Positions 44,875 through 56,147 of a stretch of 64,000 nt of DNA are shown here, one piece after another; the stretch's first letter is position 1; each line of letters begins with the position of its first letter. A program made the position numbers and the translations under genes. This DNA comes from Aurifilum marmelostoma (taxonomy: Eukaryota > Ascomycota > Sordariomycetes > Diaporthales > Cryphonectriaceae). Location: positions 248,001-312,000 of the forward strand of contig JAMXSV010000029.1 in the NCBI GenBank assembly GCA_027559495.1. Reading direction: 5' to 3'. The notes under the pieces were generated by a model. The model saw nothing but the letters and a program-made list of their open reading frames with translations. It did not search any database and was not told the origin of the DNA.

Positions 44875-47870
44875 CTTGGAACAATCGACTGATGCGGAAG
44901 AAATGAACACGGAAAAATTCTTGTTGTTTCCCCTTTATGATTTCTGGCGTGTTTTACAGCGACAATGCCCAACACCCTGAACAACTTGTATGCCTGCTCG
45001 TGGTCATTAACGAGAGCTTATTCTTCGATCTCGAGAGCCGTGCCTTCGTTTTAAATGTAAGATCTTGATGAGAAGAGTCTCAACAATGACCTATCAATAT
45101 CCTTGCGCTCCCTGTCGCACCCGATGGGGAAAATAACTGGATCATCGGTGGGCCTTATCTTTTGCATCTTCTGCAGGGTGAACAAATCAGAGCGTTGCGC
45201 CTAGACCTGTTGTGTCTATCCTGGGGTAGTAATTGGTACCATCACCATTTCAGTCCACACGAGAAAGTGGTGTACTGACACGAGTCGTAAAAGACGACCC
45301 CTACTTGTCGTTCCCCTCAAAGTGGACGCCCTGCCCGATCGGTGCTCACCGCTCTCAGGGCCTCCAACGGCGCCATTCCTCCATGCCCACCACCGCCCTT
45401 GTAGTGCGTCTATCCAGCTATCGCACTCGCCGGAGAATATTTTGAATTTCATTCGTTCTTAGCGTCAAGGACATGGCCTTATGCTGACTTTAGAGGAGGA
45501 GGAAGGGGGGGGGGAAGAGGGGGGGGGGGGGGGGAGGTCACGAGCAGGCAACCATCTGCCGAACCTGCATTCGCGTAACGTTAACTCGCACGTATGCCCG
45601 GCTGGCCCACCGCCTAAGATCGCTCCTTTGAGACCCGAGAAGTCGGACATAGGTGAACCTTTCAACCCCTGTATATCATTGTCATAAAAGGGGCGTTCAT
45701 CCTGTGTGATCAAGACTCAAAAATGTGTTCTAGAGTGTCGGATTCCTTGAAGGTCGTCGAGGAAGGATTCTATGGGTCTTCCGGGCCAACAAATTAGTGT
45801 CCGGCACAGGACCGGTTCACAGTACCCCTCAGCTACTAATAAGATGTCGAGTCCAGTATTCCAGAGTGTTCTCATGTGTCAGCGAATTGTTGGGGGAAGA
45901 AGAAGGCGTACGTGTCAGTGTCCCCACGTGGACTGCATACTACTACTACGTCTTGCTCGCACTGAATGGTTTTTAAGATTGCATAGTGCCGTGTAATACA
46001 AACCACCTCAGTTGTCATCGCTGTGGGGAGAACAAATTAATATGGACCGGTAATTATTACTTCTGAACCAGAACAGATCGACGTTCTAAAACACGGGCCG
46101 GGTAGTGGTGGATCAGTATCCGCTCCGGGGAACAGCTACCGAGGACTTTTACCACCTCATGAGCGTATTTTTGGGCCGTCCGGCTCTGGGAGCAAATACC
46201 CGGCGGACACGCATGAGAAGTGACTGCTTTCTAGTGGGGTCACCTCGTTTCTTGAAGCAATTATTGGCTTAGAGCAACCCACCCCATCTTGATCCTACGA
46301 CGTTTCCACAACTGACCGTTGGACAGAGGTTGGGTGCCTTTTTTCCGCAAGCAGCAGCGCTGAAAGTATCGGATCACCCAGCGCACATTCCTGACCCGCA
46401 GTGTACTTCTTCTCTTCGGAACAGGGTAGGGAGGCAGGTCTTATCCGATGAGAACTTACGTGTCTCGCGGGCTGTCACGTATCACTTTTTTGGGGGGTTT
46501 TTTGTTGTTTTTTTTCTTTTCCGCCTCACACATGTGAATAATACGAAGTAATTACAGTCTTAGTCAACAACCTGTCTTCTTCACATGCTAGTGGCTAACC
46601 ACAAGGTGGCCCATGGAGCCGAAAGCGCGACGGTACCCTTTCTGTCTCCCTTTTTGTTTCGTCGACGACCAAAGATTCATGCCCAAGCGGCGACGACTAT
46701 CCACCTTTCCAGGGACTTTGATGACCAAGGCGCAAGTTTGAGGCATAACCAGGTGTACGAGAAGCTTCAGAGCTTACAATTGGCTCAAGATACTAGCCCG
46801 AGTGGGTGCATAAAACGAGCCACATAATGCGAGGCCACGCATGGGTCAACGGTCTGTTACCTGGCAGTGTGTTACCTGGCAGTGCCTGGGTTGTCAGTGT
46901 TACTAGGTGGCCAAGAAGGCCTAGTAGGTATGGCGGTGCAGATCAGCAATTCGTGAGACGAGCGAGCTATGAGGTATTCAGCGCCGCCAGGGCGACCGGT
47001 GAGACGTGTGGAGCAAGGAGTCGTAAAGCATGAATCAATATCCCTGGTTCTTGTGTACCTCCCTGAGCGACGTTGAGTATCTCGGGCAGACGGCAAGTCC
47101 AGTCCTCACAGCTCCGGCGAGCTAGACAGCCAGCTTCTGGCAGCGAGTAGTTGCTTTTATACACTATGGAATATGCAGACGTGTAGTGACCATACACAGT
47201 AATATGCAGTATACGCTCGCTGGGAACCATGAACACCTCGAGCTTGGTAGTAGCGTTGTGCCTTGCCTGTCGTCCATACGCCCGAAGAGTATCTTTCCTC
47301 CACTAAAGTCTCGAGCTGCTGATAGGCCTGGCCGTTTTCAATTTCCAGGACGCTGCCCCTGAGAATTGAGCCCCACCTAAGGAAAACGTCTCTTGTCTGG
47401 ATTTAGAAGTGCTCGACACTGGCAAGGTATTGAGACTGCACAGGGAAAGGGAAGGAGAGAGAAAGAAAAACCAAACGAAGGTAAAATTTGCGCTGTGAAG
47501 GATTACCTGAGCGCGGAACCTTGGAGTCGCTCATCCCGTCAAGTTTTATTTATTTTTTTTTCCCGTCTCCTCTTTGGGGTCTTATTCATGTGCATTCCCC
47601 AAGATAATCTCCTTACCTAGAATTTTTTTTTCTTTTTTGGCCTCTTCAAGACCTCGTGATTTTTCCCCCCTTTTTTTTTCCTTCTGTTATCGTATGTTCT
47701 TGTCGTTGATCCTCCTCCACTCCAGCCTTCTCCAGTGCTCTATCTCTGCCACGGTGTCACACCCCACTCGATCTCTCCTCCCCCTCCGCCCAACATCGTC
47801 CATCGGCAACGAAAGCCGGGTATTCTAGCCAAACGGAGGTCCCCGAGAGACTAGTGACCCTATTGTCCTC
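44875..47870. other. Gene-poor 3 kb intergenic region with purine/G tract
   Basis: No gene, RNA or transposon recognised. It contains an almost pure purine stretch at 45491-45537 including a run of about 18 G, a 15-bp tandem duplication at 46855-46884, and T- and CT-rich leader sequence from about 47550 before the next gene. Confidence 0.45.
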
Positions 47871-49303
47871 ATGTCAACGTCAATAGCGGAAAACTGGATA
47901 TGGCAGCCCGACGGGCTGGGCATGGCCACGTTGGTCGTGACCATCGTTCTGAACATTCTGTGCATCATAGTCGTTGGCGTACGGACTATGACGCGGGTGC
48001 AGACTGGGAAATACGCACTTGACGATGGGCTTATGCTTGTTGCCGTGGGCATCTTCACTGCGTGCTGCGTCTTCACCTGTCTGGGAGTGTACACTGGGCT
48101 GGGAACTCTTGATGGACGTCTTAATGCATGGAATATGACTTCCTCAACCAGGGTAAGCAAGCATTCACGATTTAGACCAGAGGACCACGCCGGCCTGCCT
48201 CATCGAGACCCAATGATGCTGATGAATCGACAACGTCTTTTAGAATGTCGTGTTCTTCCAGATCACTTACGCCTGGAGCCTGCCGTTCATCAAGTCTTCC
48301 ATCTGTTTGACGATGCTGAGAATCATCACTGATAAGCCTCTTCGGATCGTTATCTGGGTTTCTCTTGCAGCATCCGTATCGAGTGCGAGTAAGTAAAGAT
48401 AACCAAGGCCCGCGAGATTCTCCAAACCATGGGGTGTTCTTCAATGTCGTCTAGTCTCTAGCGATATTGCTGAAGCCCATTTCTTGCCGGACTTTTGTCC
48501 AATCAGAGTGGCCAAAGTTTTGCTAACCAAATGATTGAACAAAACAGTGATTGGCTTCATTGCCGTCGTGGCTCTCTGCCAGCCTCTGGCCTTTTACTGG
48601 GATACATCGATAAAGGGAGGATGGTGCGCTTCAATTGATATCGTCACGGGGATCTCCTACTTGGTCTCGGCCATGGCTATCGTGACCGACTGGACCTGCG
48701 CCCTGGTCCCGTGTTTCGTCGTGTGGAACCTGCAGATGAAGAGGCGGCTCAAGATGTCCGTCTGTGCTGTCCTCGCACTGGGCATCGTGGCGAGCGCCGC
48801 AACGGTCATCCGGTTCCCTTATCTGAAGTTCTACGGCGTGTCGAAGAATTACTACTGTACGTGGGCCCCTCCTTACGTCCTTTCCTACTTGGTATTGATC
48901 GACTTGTTGCTGACAACTGGCTCTTCTCCAGACAATGTCTGCAACATCGTCATGTGGTCCATCGTCGAGTGTGGCGTGGGTATCCTCGCGGGCTCCCTGC
49001 CATCACTGCGGACACTGCTCAAGTCCTGGATCGACAAGTCATCCAACGGCGACTCGTACCGAAACACCCCCGGTTCCTACGCGATGAACGCATCGAGCTC
49101 CAACAAGAGGTTGCGGGGCGAAAGCATGAAGATGGGCTACATGACGCCCAAGGGGGAGGGGCACCACGACTACTGTCTCAGCCGTGCAGGGGGCCCAGGG
49201 GGCCTGGATCGAGCTGGACGACGATAGCAGTCAGAAGCACATCATCCATCGTACTGTGCAGGTCTCGGTCGATGTCTCGGAGAACAAGAGCGTTCGAGAT
49301 TGA
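47871..49303 (+). CDS. PTH11-like rhodopsin-fold integral membrane protein, frameshifted near the C-terminus in this assembly
   Basis: Exons are 47871-48152, 48244-48388, 48548-48856 and 48932-49303, about 368 residues after removing one G. Seven hydrophobic segments match the fungal rhodopsin-domain/PTH11 class of non-canonical GPCR-like proteins. Markers are VVGVRTMTRVQTGKYALDDG (the typical R-Y-x-L-D-D loop), VVFFQITYAWSLPFIKSSIC, DWTCALVPCFVVWNLQMKRR and NIVMWSIVECGVGILAGSLP. No CFEM domain precedes it. The C-terminal frame shifts within one of several G runs between 49152 and 49202. The corrected tail AWIELDDDSSQKHIIHRTVQ...ENKSVRD fits the family; as written it stops at 49227. Ligand and signalling partner unknown. 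Confidence 0.87.
49152..49202 (+). other. Homopolymer frameshift interval (one G too many in one of several G runs)
   Basis: Candidate runs are 49152-49156, 49189-49193 and 49198-49202. Shortening any one by one base opens the conserved C-terminal tail. Confidence 0.75.
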
Positions 49304-49983
49304 GGCACTGCTTTGTTTTTGGTTTCCCCTCAAATTCATGAAATTTTGTTTTGTTCGGAGTTGGCCCCATATGGTGGGCGGCGTCCGCTCTGGTGGTGTA
49401 TCTAGCCATTCTCATTTGTTTGATATATGTATCTTGTCATAATTTGATTTGGAGGGGAAAATGGATATTACCGTTTGCGAGGATATACACCTTCTGTGCC
49501 CCTCTTCAGCGAAGAAATGGCCCCTTTAGGCGAAGCAAAAGAGTTTTTAGAGTTCCACGTGAGTCTGCATGGTTGCCAAATGGGGAATATCATGGGATGT
49601 TCAGACTGGTATAGCTTACATTAAGTAATAACAACGATAATTTTGGGACAGATAAAATAGACATTGATATCATTACTAAGGAAACGAGGCACCATTCTAG
49701 GCAAGATAATGACAACCAGAGAATAGTCGTCGGCAGTCAGCGTTTGGAGTGGGGTTCGTTGCCGAAAAGATGCACTATGTCCAACTGTCCAATGTCGCAT
49801 CAACAATTCTTATCAGTATGATTTGCAGATCACACTTGGGAATATACCATGACTGATTTCTAGATACTTTCTATGATCTAGAGTCCGCAGACGAGGTGCC
49901 TCCATCCTTCATTCATTGAAACCTTGAAAAGAAAGGAAAAAAGAAAAATCAATCCGACTATCTTTGTATCGCGCACACGCACG
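49304..49983. other. Promoter region of the amidase gene
   Basis: 680 bp, AT-rich after 49600. No gene recognised. Confidence 0.4.
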
Positions 49984-51858
49984 ATGCCTCAGCATGCTCC
50001 CTCCTCCATCGAACCGGCGCAATTGGACGCGCCATATCACAAGAATGCGACGAGCGAGGATCTTCAGCAGGTGGCTGACTCGCTGGGATTTTCGATGCAG
50101 CCAAAAGATGCGTCGGACTACCTTTCACTCCTTCAGTCTGCTGTCTCAGCCATAGAGACTGTGGACGCTTTGCCTGCTTATCATCATCCACTACTGCCGC
50201 AGTACGATGAGGCTGCCTCTCCACGATCCTATGCAGAGCCGGCAAAATCCGAGAATCCTCTCAATGCTTGGAGCTTCAGGGTGCGCAAAATCACACCCAC
50301 AATCCCACATTGTGTATTAATATCGCTGTGAGATTGGAGTTGACAAGACGTCCCATTCTAGACTGTAATCAAACCAACGGGGACTGGCCCCCTGTCCGGG
50401 AAGACAGTTGCTATCAAGGACAATGTTTCTGTTGCAGGACTGCCCCTGACTGGAGGAACACATGCATATCACCTAAGCAAGAACCAGCCCTATCCCATTT
50501 CGACCTTCGACGCTCCCGTGGTGACCCGGGTGCTGGAGGCCGGAGGCACAGTCATAGGCATGGCGACGTGCGAGAACTACTGCATGTCGGCCTTGAGTTT
50601 TACCAGCGCGACAGGACCCGTGGACAATCCCTGGCTTAGAGGATATGCGTGCGGAGGGAGCAGCTCTGGGAGCGCAGCTCTAGTAGGAATCAAGAGCGTG
50701 CGGGAGTGGTGGCAAAGAAAACACCAGAAACACACGGATGGCGACAACGACGACGCGAACAAAAACCTTGGCGAAGGCGTCGATCTCGCCCTCGGTGCAG
50801 ATCAAGGAGGCAGCATCCGCCTGCCCGCCGGCTACTCTGGCATCTACGGCCTGAAACCAACCCACGGCCTGGTACCCTACACGGGTCTCACGGCGCTGCA
50901 TCCTGCCATAGACCACTGCGGGCCCATGGCGGGGTCGGTGCGCGACACAGCTCTCCTCCTCTCCGTGCTGGCTGGCTACGACGGCCTCGACCCGCGCATG
51001 ACGCCCGAGACGCCCCTTCGGCAAAACGTGCCCCCTTATCATGAGCTTCTCGACAGGGCCATCGAGACACGCAAGAAGGCAGCCGGTGGCGGTGATGACG
51101 ACTGTGGCAGCTGGACGCCCAAGACCGCAGCACGAGGCTTGCGCATCGGTCTCATCAAGGAGGCATGGTCGGCACCACAGCTCACCACCGAGGTGGCCTC
51201 CGCGGTGCGCAGTGCTGGCGAGCGGTTCGCGTCCCTCGAAGGCGTCGTCGAGGAGGTCAGCATCCCGCTTCACATGCTCGGCGCCGACATCTTCACCGCC
51301 GTAACGAGGGCAAGCATGGCAGATGTGTTCATCTACAACAAGCCGCCGGAACTCCTGAGCTGGCCGCTCGCCCACCTCGACCCGCCCGTGCCCAGCGATC
51401 AATGGTACCAGAGGATGAACGAGGCTGCGCCTACGGTCGTCAATAAGCTGCTCAGTGGAACGTTTCTCAACCAACACAGGGATCGATTTCCCCTTGCCAA
51501 GAGGGCAAAGGCGGTGACGCATGCGCATGAGCTGCGGGCGGCTTATGATCAGGCGCTGGAGAGGTATGATGTATTGATTACGCCTGTGAACCCGACGGTG
51601 GGGATGAGACATCCGAATAGTGGACATCTCGGCGTCAAGGAGAAGCAGGAGATGGCGCTGGGCAACACGTGGAACACATGTCCCTTCAACCTGACTGGTC
51701 ACCCGGGCTTGGTAATACCTGTGGGGTGGGGTAGGACGGAGGATGGCCTGGGAAAGTTGCCTATTGGGATGCAGATTATTGGAAAGAGATGGGGCGAGGA
51801 GACACTGTTCCTTGCTGCGGCGGCCTGGGAGGTTGGCGGACTTGGTCTTGACTCTTGA
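49984..51858 (+). CDS. Amidase signature family protein
   Basis: Exons are 49984-50280 and 50362-51858, 597 residues. Hydrolyses amide bonds through the Ser-cisSer-Lys triad, all of which is visible: Lys in KTVAIKDNVSVAGLPLTGGT, the central Ser in GYACGGSSSGSAAL and the nucleophile in GADQGGSIRLPAGYSGIYGL. Later conserved pieces are LKPTHGLVPYTG, GPMAGSVRDTALLL and FNLTGHPGLVIPVGW. An insert (WWQRKHQKHTDGDNDDANKN) between the two Ser motifs is longer than usual. The N-terminal 100 residues are the helical extension common in fungal amidases. An ATG farther upstream (49924) would add a Lys/Arg-rich stretch; the ATG in context ACGATGC was preferred. Substrate unknown. Its 3' end faces the alpha/beta hydrolase gene only 82 bp away. 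Confidence 0.92.
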
Positions 51859-51940
51859 GCAGGCCACAAGCCACATTTCAATCGTGATCATACAGCCAAT
51901 CTGTTTTTTTTTTTGTCTATGTCTATAACGTTCCCAGTTC

Positions 51941-52921
51941 TTAAACCACCTTGCCAGAGATACTGCGCTGCCAAACATCCAGGACAGCCTCGGTGATCAG
52001 CTCCGGCTCAGTAACCATAACCGCGTGCGCACTCTTTTGAGCCTGGATGAAACGCCCATTGCCCGACAGGCGGAGCTGCTCCAGCTGATTCTGAAGGTCA
52101 TAACGCCCCAGCCGGTTCTTCAGAAACTCTTTCACCTCCTGTGTATACTCGATCGTGTCTTGATCCTGCTCGTCCAAAGCCGCGAGGTCTAGGATCCGCT
52201 GAAAGTCAATGGCAGCATCGCCCCGTATGACCGTGATAGGCTTCATCCCGAGGATCTGGCTGTCCATCTGCTTACGCTGCCCCAGCTCGGCAGCACTCTG
52301 GCGCGCGTTGATCCCCTCCCCGTCTGCAGCGTCCCTGGCCGTTGGAAGGTTGCCGTCGTCCCGGATGCGCTGGTTCTCCTCATCCGTCAAGGCGTTGTTC
52401 TCCAACATGCCAATCGCATCAAAATACTCGCGCCCGTTGAGGAGGAACGAGATGGCCTGGTGAGGGTATAGCAGCCTCGCCGGCGAGTTCTCCTGCGCCG
52501 TATCGACGAACACCATGCCCGCCACCGCATCAGGTCCTACGGCGGCCAGAAACTCGCGCCCAATGATGCCGCCAAAGGATGCCATGACGAGCAGATAAGG
52601 CGGGCCCACGCCGCCGGCGCGCAGCACCTCCAGGAGCTCGGCTGCTATGTTGGCCGCCGTACGCTCCCGTCCGGACGCAGGGCTCCGGCCGAAGCCTGCA
52701 CGGTCGTAGCGGATGCTGCGAATCCGGGGGTCGAGGAGCCTCTGCGTGGCAGCCCAGATGGCAGAGCTTACGCCCAGGCCGATCTCAAACACGGCGACTG
52801 GGTCTCCTGGCTGCCTTGGGGCGCCGTTGGCGTACAGGAACAACTCAGAGCCCTGGGCCCCTTTGATGAGGCCCTGGTGGGGCGTTTCGATGGAGTCCCA
52901 GGATGTGGTGGTGGACGCCAT
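51941..52921 (-). CDS. Alpha/beta hydrolase
   Basis: Single exon, 326 residues. The fold is recognisable: PVAVFEIGLGVSSAIWAATQ (beta3 and oxyanion turn), IRSIRYDRAGFGRSPAS (family RYDRaGfGrS), PYLLVMASFGGIIGREFLAA (nucleophile elbow), VAGMVFVDTAQEN and the His region QAQKSAHAVMVTEPELITEA. The elbow reads M-A-S-F-G instead of the usual G-x-S-x-G, but the Ser and following Gly remain. The Asp-His pair is plausible. No signal peptide, so it is probably cytosolic. Specificity unknown. Confidence 0.88.
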   Translation of the reverse strand: MASTTTSWDSIETPHQGLIKGAQGSELFLYANGAPRQPGDPVAVFEIGLGVSSAIWAATQRLLDPRIRSIRYDRAGFGRSPASGRERTAANIAAELLEVLRAGGVGPPYLLVMASFGGIIGREFLAAVGPDAVAGMVFVDTAQENSPARLLYPHQAISFLLNGREYFDAIGMLENNALTDEENQRIRDDGNLPTARDAADGEGINARQSAAELGQRKQMDSQILGMKPITVIRGDAAIDFQRILDLAALDEQDQDTIEYTQEVKEFLKNRLGRYDLQNQLEQLRLSGNGRFIQAQKSAHAVMVTEPELITEAVLDVWQRSISGKVV

Positions 52922-54011
52922 GCTCTGACTGGGCGGTTTCCCCGAGGAGAGGCCACGGGGGGTACGTAGCTGTCAAGACTTGATGTCTCACAGCAAGAGA
53001 TGATTGGGTAGAACTCGAAAAGGCTATAATGTTCGTTTGGCTGACGACGAGTGAATTTCCAAAACGACTATGCCACGTGTAGGATTTGCTTACTCGCTTA
53101 GGTAATCAATCATATAGGCCTCGAGTACTTGGTTAGGAAAGACTTCCTAGTGAATAACTAGCAGGTTTATTAAGTAACTAATTCCTCCTTTAGAGGTCAC
53201 AAGAAGCTTATGCTAAACAAGACATACTCCATAACGCAAACTGTTTATATTGAACACTGGTGCCACTGAGAGATCTGTTACTACCTGGGCACTAACTAAC
53301 ACATATGGAAAACAAGTACAGGCAATTAACAGTCTTGTACTTACTTCTAAGTAATTATTACGCGTACGGAATTGAGCTCATTACCATTGTCAAAGTTGGA
53401 GGCCAAGAATGGGAACCCTACTCAACAAACATTCTCCAGCAAACTAAAGTCCACATCATGCTGTCGTCACAATGAATATACCCGACAGAATTGCGCTAAT
53501 ACAGGGAGTGGAATGATTATTGTAAACACTTGACTGACTGCCAGACTGCTTAGTGAAACCTGACAGAGAAGCACCAGAAAACGGGCCCGTGGACGCGGGA
53601 TATCTAAGACATACTGGCTATCGGGGCGAGAAAACAGGTAGCAGGCAAGAATGAACGTCACTATCTGCCAAATATCGAGATCTCTCCTTGGCCTGGCAGC
53701 TGGCTTGTCCAGCAGGTCACGTCATATACTTGCACAAATCTTGAGACCCACCAAAATGCGACAGATCCTGGCAAGCCCGAGAAAAGTTTACCCGCACACA
53801 TCGCATGAGTAAACCCGCGGTCTGCATATCAAGAGAATATAGGAGTCGGTCCTTTCGACCGAACGCAGTAAGAACAATAATTATAATAAGCTTATATATT
53901 CTTGCAGAATTCCATCTTGAAACAGCAGGTAGACTCTTGGTAATACTCATCACAAACCCTCGAGAGACAACAGCACTCGAGAGACTTGATTCACGCGACC
54001 CCTTCGTCACG
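52922..54011. other. AT-rich, TpA-rich intergenic region
   Basis: No gene. The section 53090-53500 is conspicuously rich in TA, TAA and CTAG-like words, which could be old RIP-affected repeat or simply AT-rich spacer. It ends with the promoter of the dehydrogenase gene (TATATATT near 53892). Confidence 0.4.
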
Positions 54012-55135
54012 ATGGCACCTGCGACCACGAAGCAGTGGACAATTACCGGCAAGGACAAGGATTTCGATGGCCTGGTGTACGAAGATGTACCCGTCCCGAA
54101 AGTGGGCGACAACGATGTCCTCGTCAAGATCAACGGAGCTTCGCTCAACTATCGAGACCTGATCATTCCAAAGGCAAGTTATTACGACCAATATCGCAGT
54201 CGGACCCAGCAGGCAAACCTTTGTCGCACACGAATACTGACGACACATACACACACCAGGGCTTGTATCCCTTCCAGACCAACTTCCCTGTCGCCGCCTG
54301 CTCTGACGGCGCAGGCGAGGTCGTCGAGGTCGGCCCCCGCGTGACGCGCTTCAAGCCCGGCGACAAGGTGGTGACCCTCTTCAACCAAGGCCACCAGTTC
54401 GGCGCCTACCATGCTGCGGCGGGCACCACCGGGCTTGGCGGCGCCATCGACGGCACTCTCCGCCAGTACGGTGCCTTCAACGAGAACGGTCTGGTCCATG
54501 CGCCCCAGAACCTCAACGCCCTCGAGGCCTCCACCCTCACCTGCGCAGGCCTGACAGCCTGGAACGCCCTGTACGGCCTCAAGCCGCTCCTGCCGGGCCA
54601 GTGGGTCCTGGTCCAGGGCACCGGAGGCGTGTCCCTCTTTGCGCTGCAATTTGCCAAGGCGGCCGGCGCAAAGGTCATCGCGACGAGCTCCTCGGCCGAC
54701 AAGTGCGAGCAGCTCAAGAAGCTCGGGGCGGACCACGCCATCAACTACCGCGACGACACGACCTGGGGCGAGACCGCCAAGAAGCTCACCCCCGGCGAGG
54801 CGGGCGTCGACCACGTCATCGAGGTGGGAGGTGCCGCCACGCTGGAGCAGACCATCAAGGCCATCAAGCACGAGGGTGTGGTCAGCATCATCGGCTTCCT
54901 GGGCGGTGCGAAGCCCTCCGTCACGGCCCTCCACGCGCTGTTCAACATATGCACGTTCCGCGGCGTGTATGTTGGCCCCCGCTCGATGCTCGAGGATATG
55001 TGCCGAGCTGTGGAGGCGAACGATATCCACCCTGTTCTGGACCCCAAGATCTTCAGTATGGAGCAGGCAAAAGAGGCGTACCAGTATATGTGGGACAAGA
55101 AGCACTTTGGAAAGATTGCTATCAAGATTGAGTAA
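54012..55135 (+). CDS. Medium-chain zinc-type alcohol dehydrogenase / quinone oxidoreductase family protein
   Basis: Exons are 54012-54173 and 54260-55135, 345 residues. NAD(P)H-dependent reductase of the MDR superfamily. The N-terminal GroES-like domain shows VYEDVPVPKVGDNDVLVKIN, ASLNYRDLIIPK, FPVAACSDGAGEVVEVGP and FKPGDKVVTLF. The Rossmann domain shows QWVLVQGTGGVSLFALQFAK followed by KVIATSSSADKCEQLKKLGA. Catalytic-zinc Cys/His ligands typical of true ADHs are not evident, which favours the zinc-independent quinone-oxidoreductase-like branch. The only frame-keeping splice uses a GC donor (GCAAGT at 54174), making a GC-AG intron and joining LIIPK to GLYPFQTNFP. Substrate unknown. Confidence 0.9.
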
Positions 55136-56147
55136 ATGTCGACGGACGTGTGTATATTGAAAAGCCTGCCATGTAATACAAGAACGTTCTCTTGATAATG
55201 CCATCTTGAGATGATAAAAGAATCGCAGCCAATGTAGATATAAAATGATTGCCGGGTGGTGCGAGGCCGCCTCAACCCTAACACTGGTACGGTCTAAGGT
55301 TCCCATGTTAGTCTCGTCGTGACCAAGACGGTGTGGCATTGTTGCTATTCAATATTGAAAGCTATACTCAGGTTCCCTTTGTGTGCGCATGTGGTACTTT
55401 CTGAGGGACGGATCAATCGACCACCGTAGAATTTTCGACTTTTCCCTGCTGAAGCCATCAATCCTACTATCTAAGTAGCTCTGATTTAGTCTCTTGTTGC
55501 CGACAGGGTTGTCTTGCTCAAGTGACCTTGACAGATCGAGTTGTATTGCAGCGAACCCATCGACCTCAGCCACAAAGTTGTGGCCCGATCGCTCGCTTAC
55601 CATTGATTGCATGCATGTAGCCCACCTCATACACCCTGACATGTTTCTGGCTTCGCCAAGCGAACCACAGTGCAATTGACAACAGACAATGCTCTTCAGC
55701 ATTACTGGTATGGCAACGTATCCTTCTTCTCCTGCACACATTGAACGAGAATTCGACCTCGACGACAGTATCATGGCTTGATGGGAAAACCTTGCTGCTC
55801 CACGTTTCGAGACCTGGTTACTGGGCTTCTCGATGGAGAGATGTTCATGCGATCGTTGAAGGAAGGAAATATGATCCAGAGGCCAAATTGAGCAAGGAGT
55901 CTCTCATCTTGATCCAGGCTGTTTATCCCCATGACTGATGGAGACAGGATCATGGAATGATTTTCAGGCGGCATTGACATTGAGCCAGCATCGTTGACTA
56001 GCCTTGAAAGCGAGGACTGTGGCCGCTGCTCGATCGGAAGGGTGGGATCGTCCATCGAACGAGTTCTCGTGTCTCTTTCTGTATATTGCGTCGGCCCTTT
56101 CATAGAGAATCGAGAAATTGGTTCTGTGACCGTGATCAGGTAGGACC
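55136..56147. other. Convergent intergenic region, no gene recognised
   Basis: 1.0 kb between the dehydrogenase and Clr5 genes. Short frames only. Confidence 0.4.

Noticed and set aside
50680..51978. Long minus-strand frame (432 codons) opposite the amidase
   Set aside because: Antisense shadow of the amidase exon with no domain of its own.
54182..55339. Long minus-strand frame (385 codons) opposite the dehydrogenase
   Set aside because: Antisense shadow of a well-conserved gene with GC-rich third positions; its translation is low-complexity Gly/Ala/Arg.
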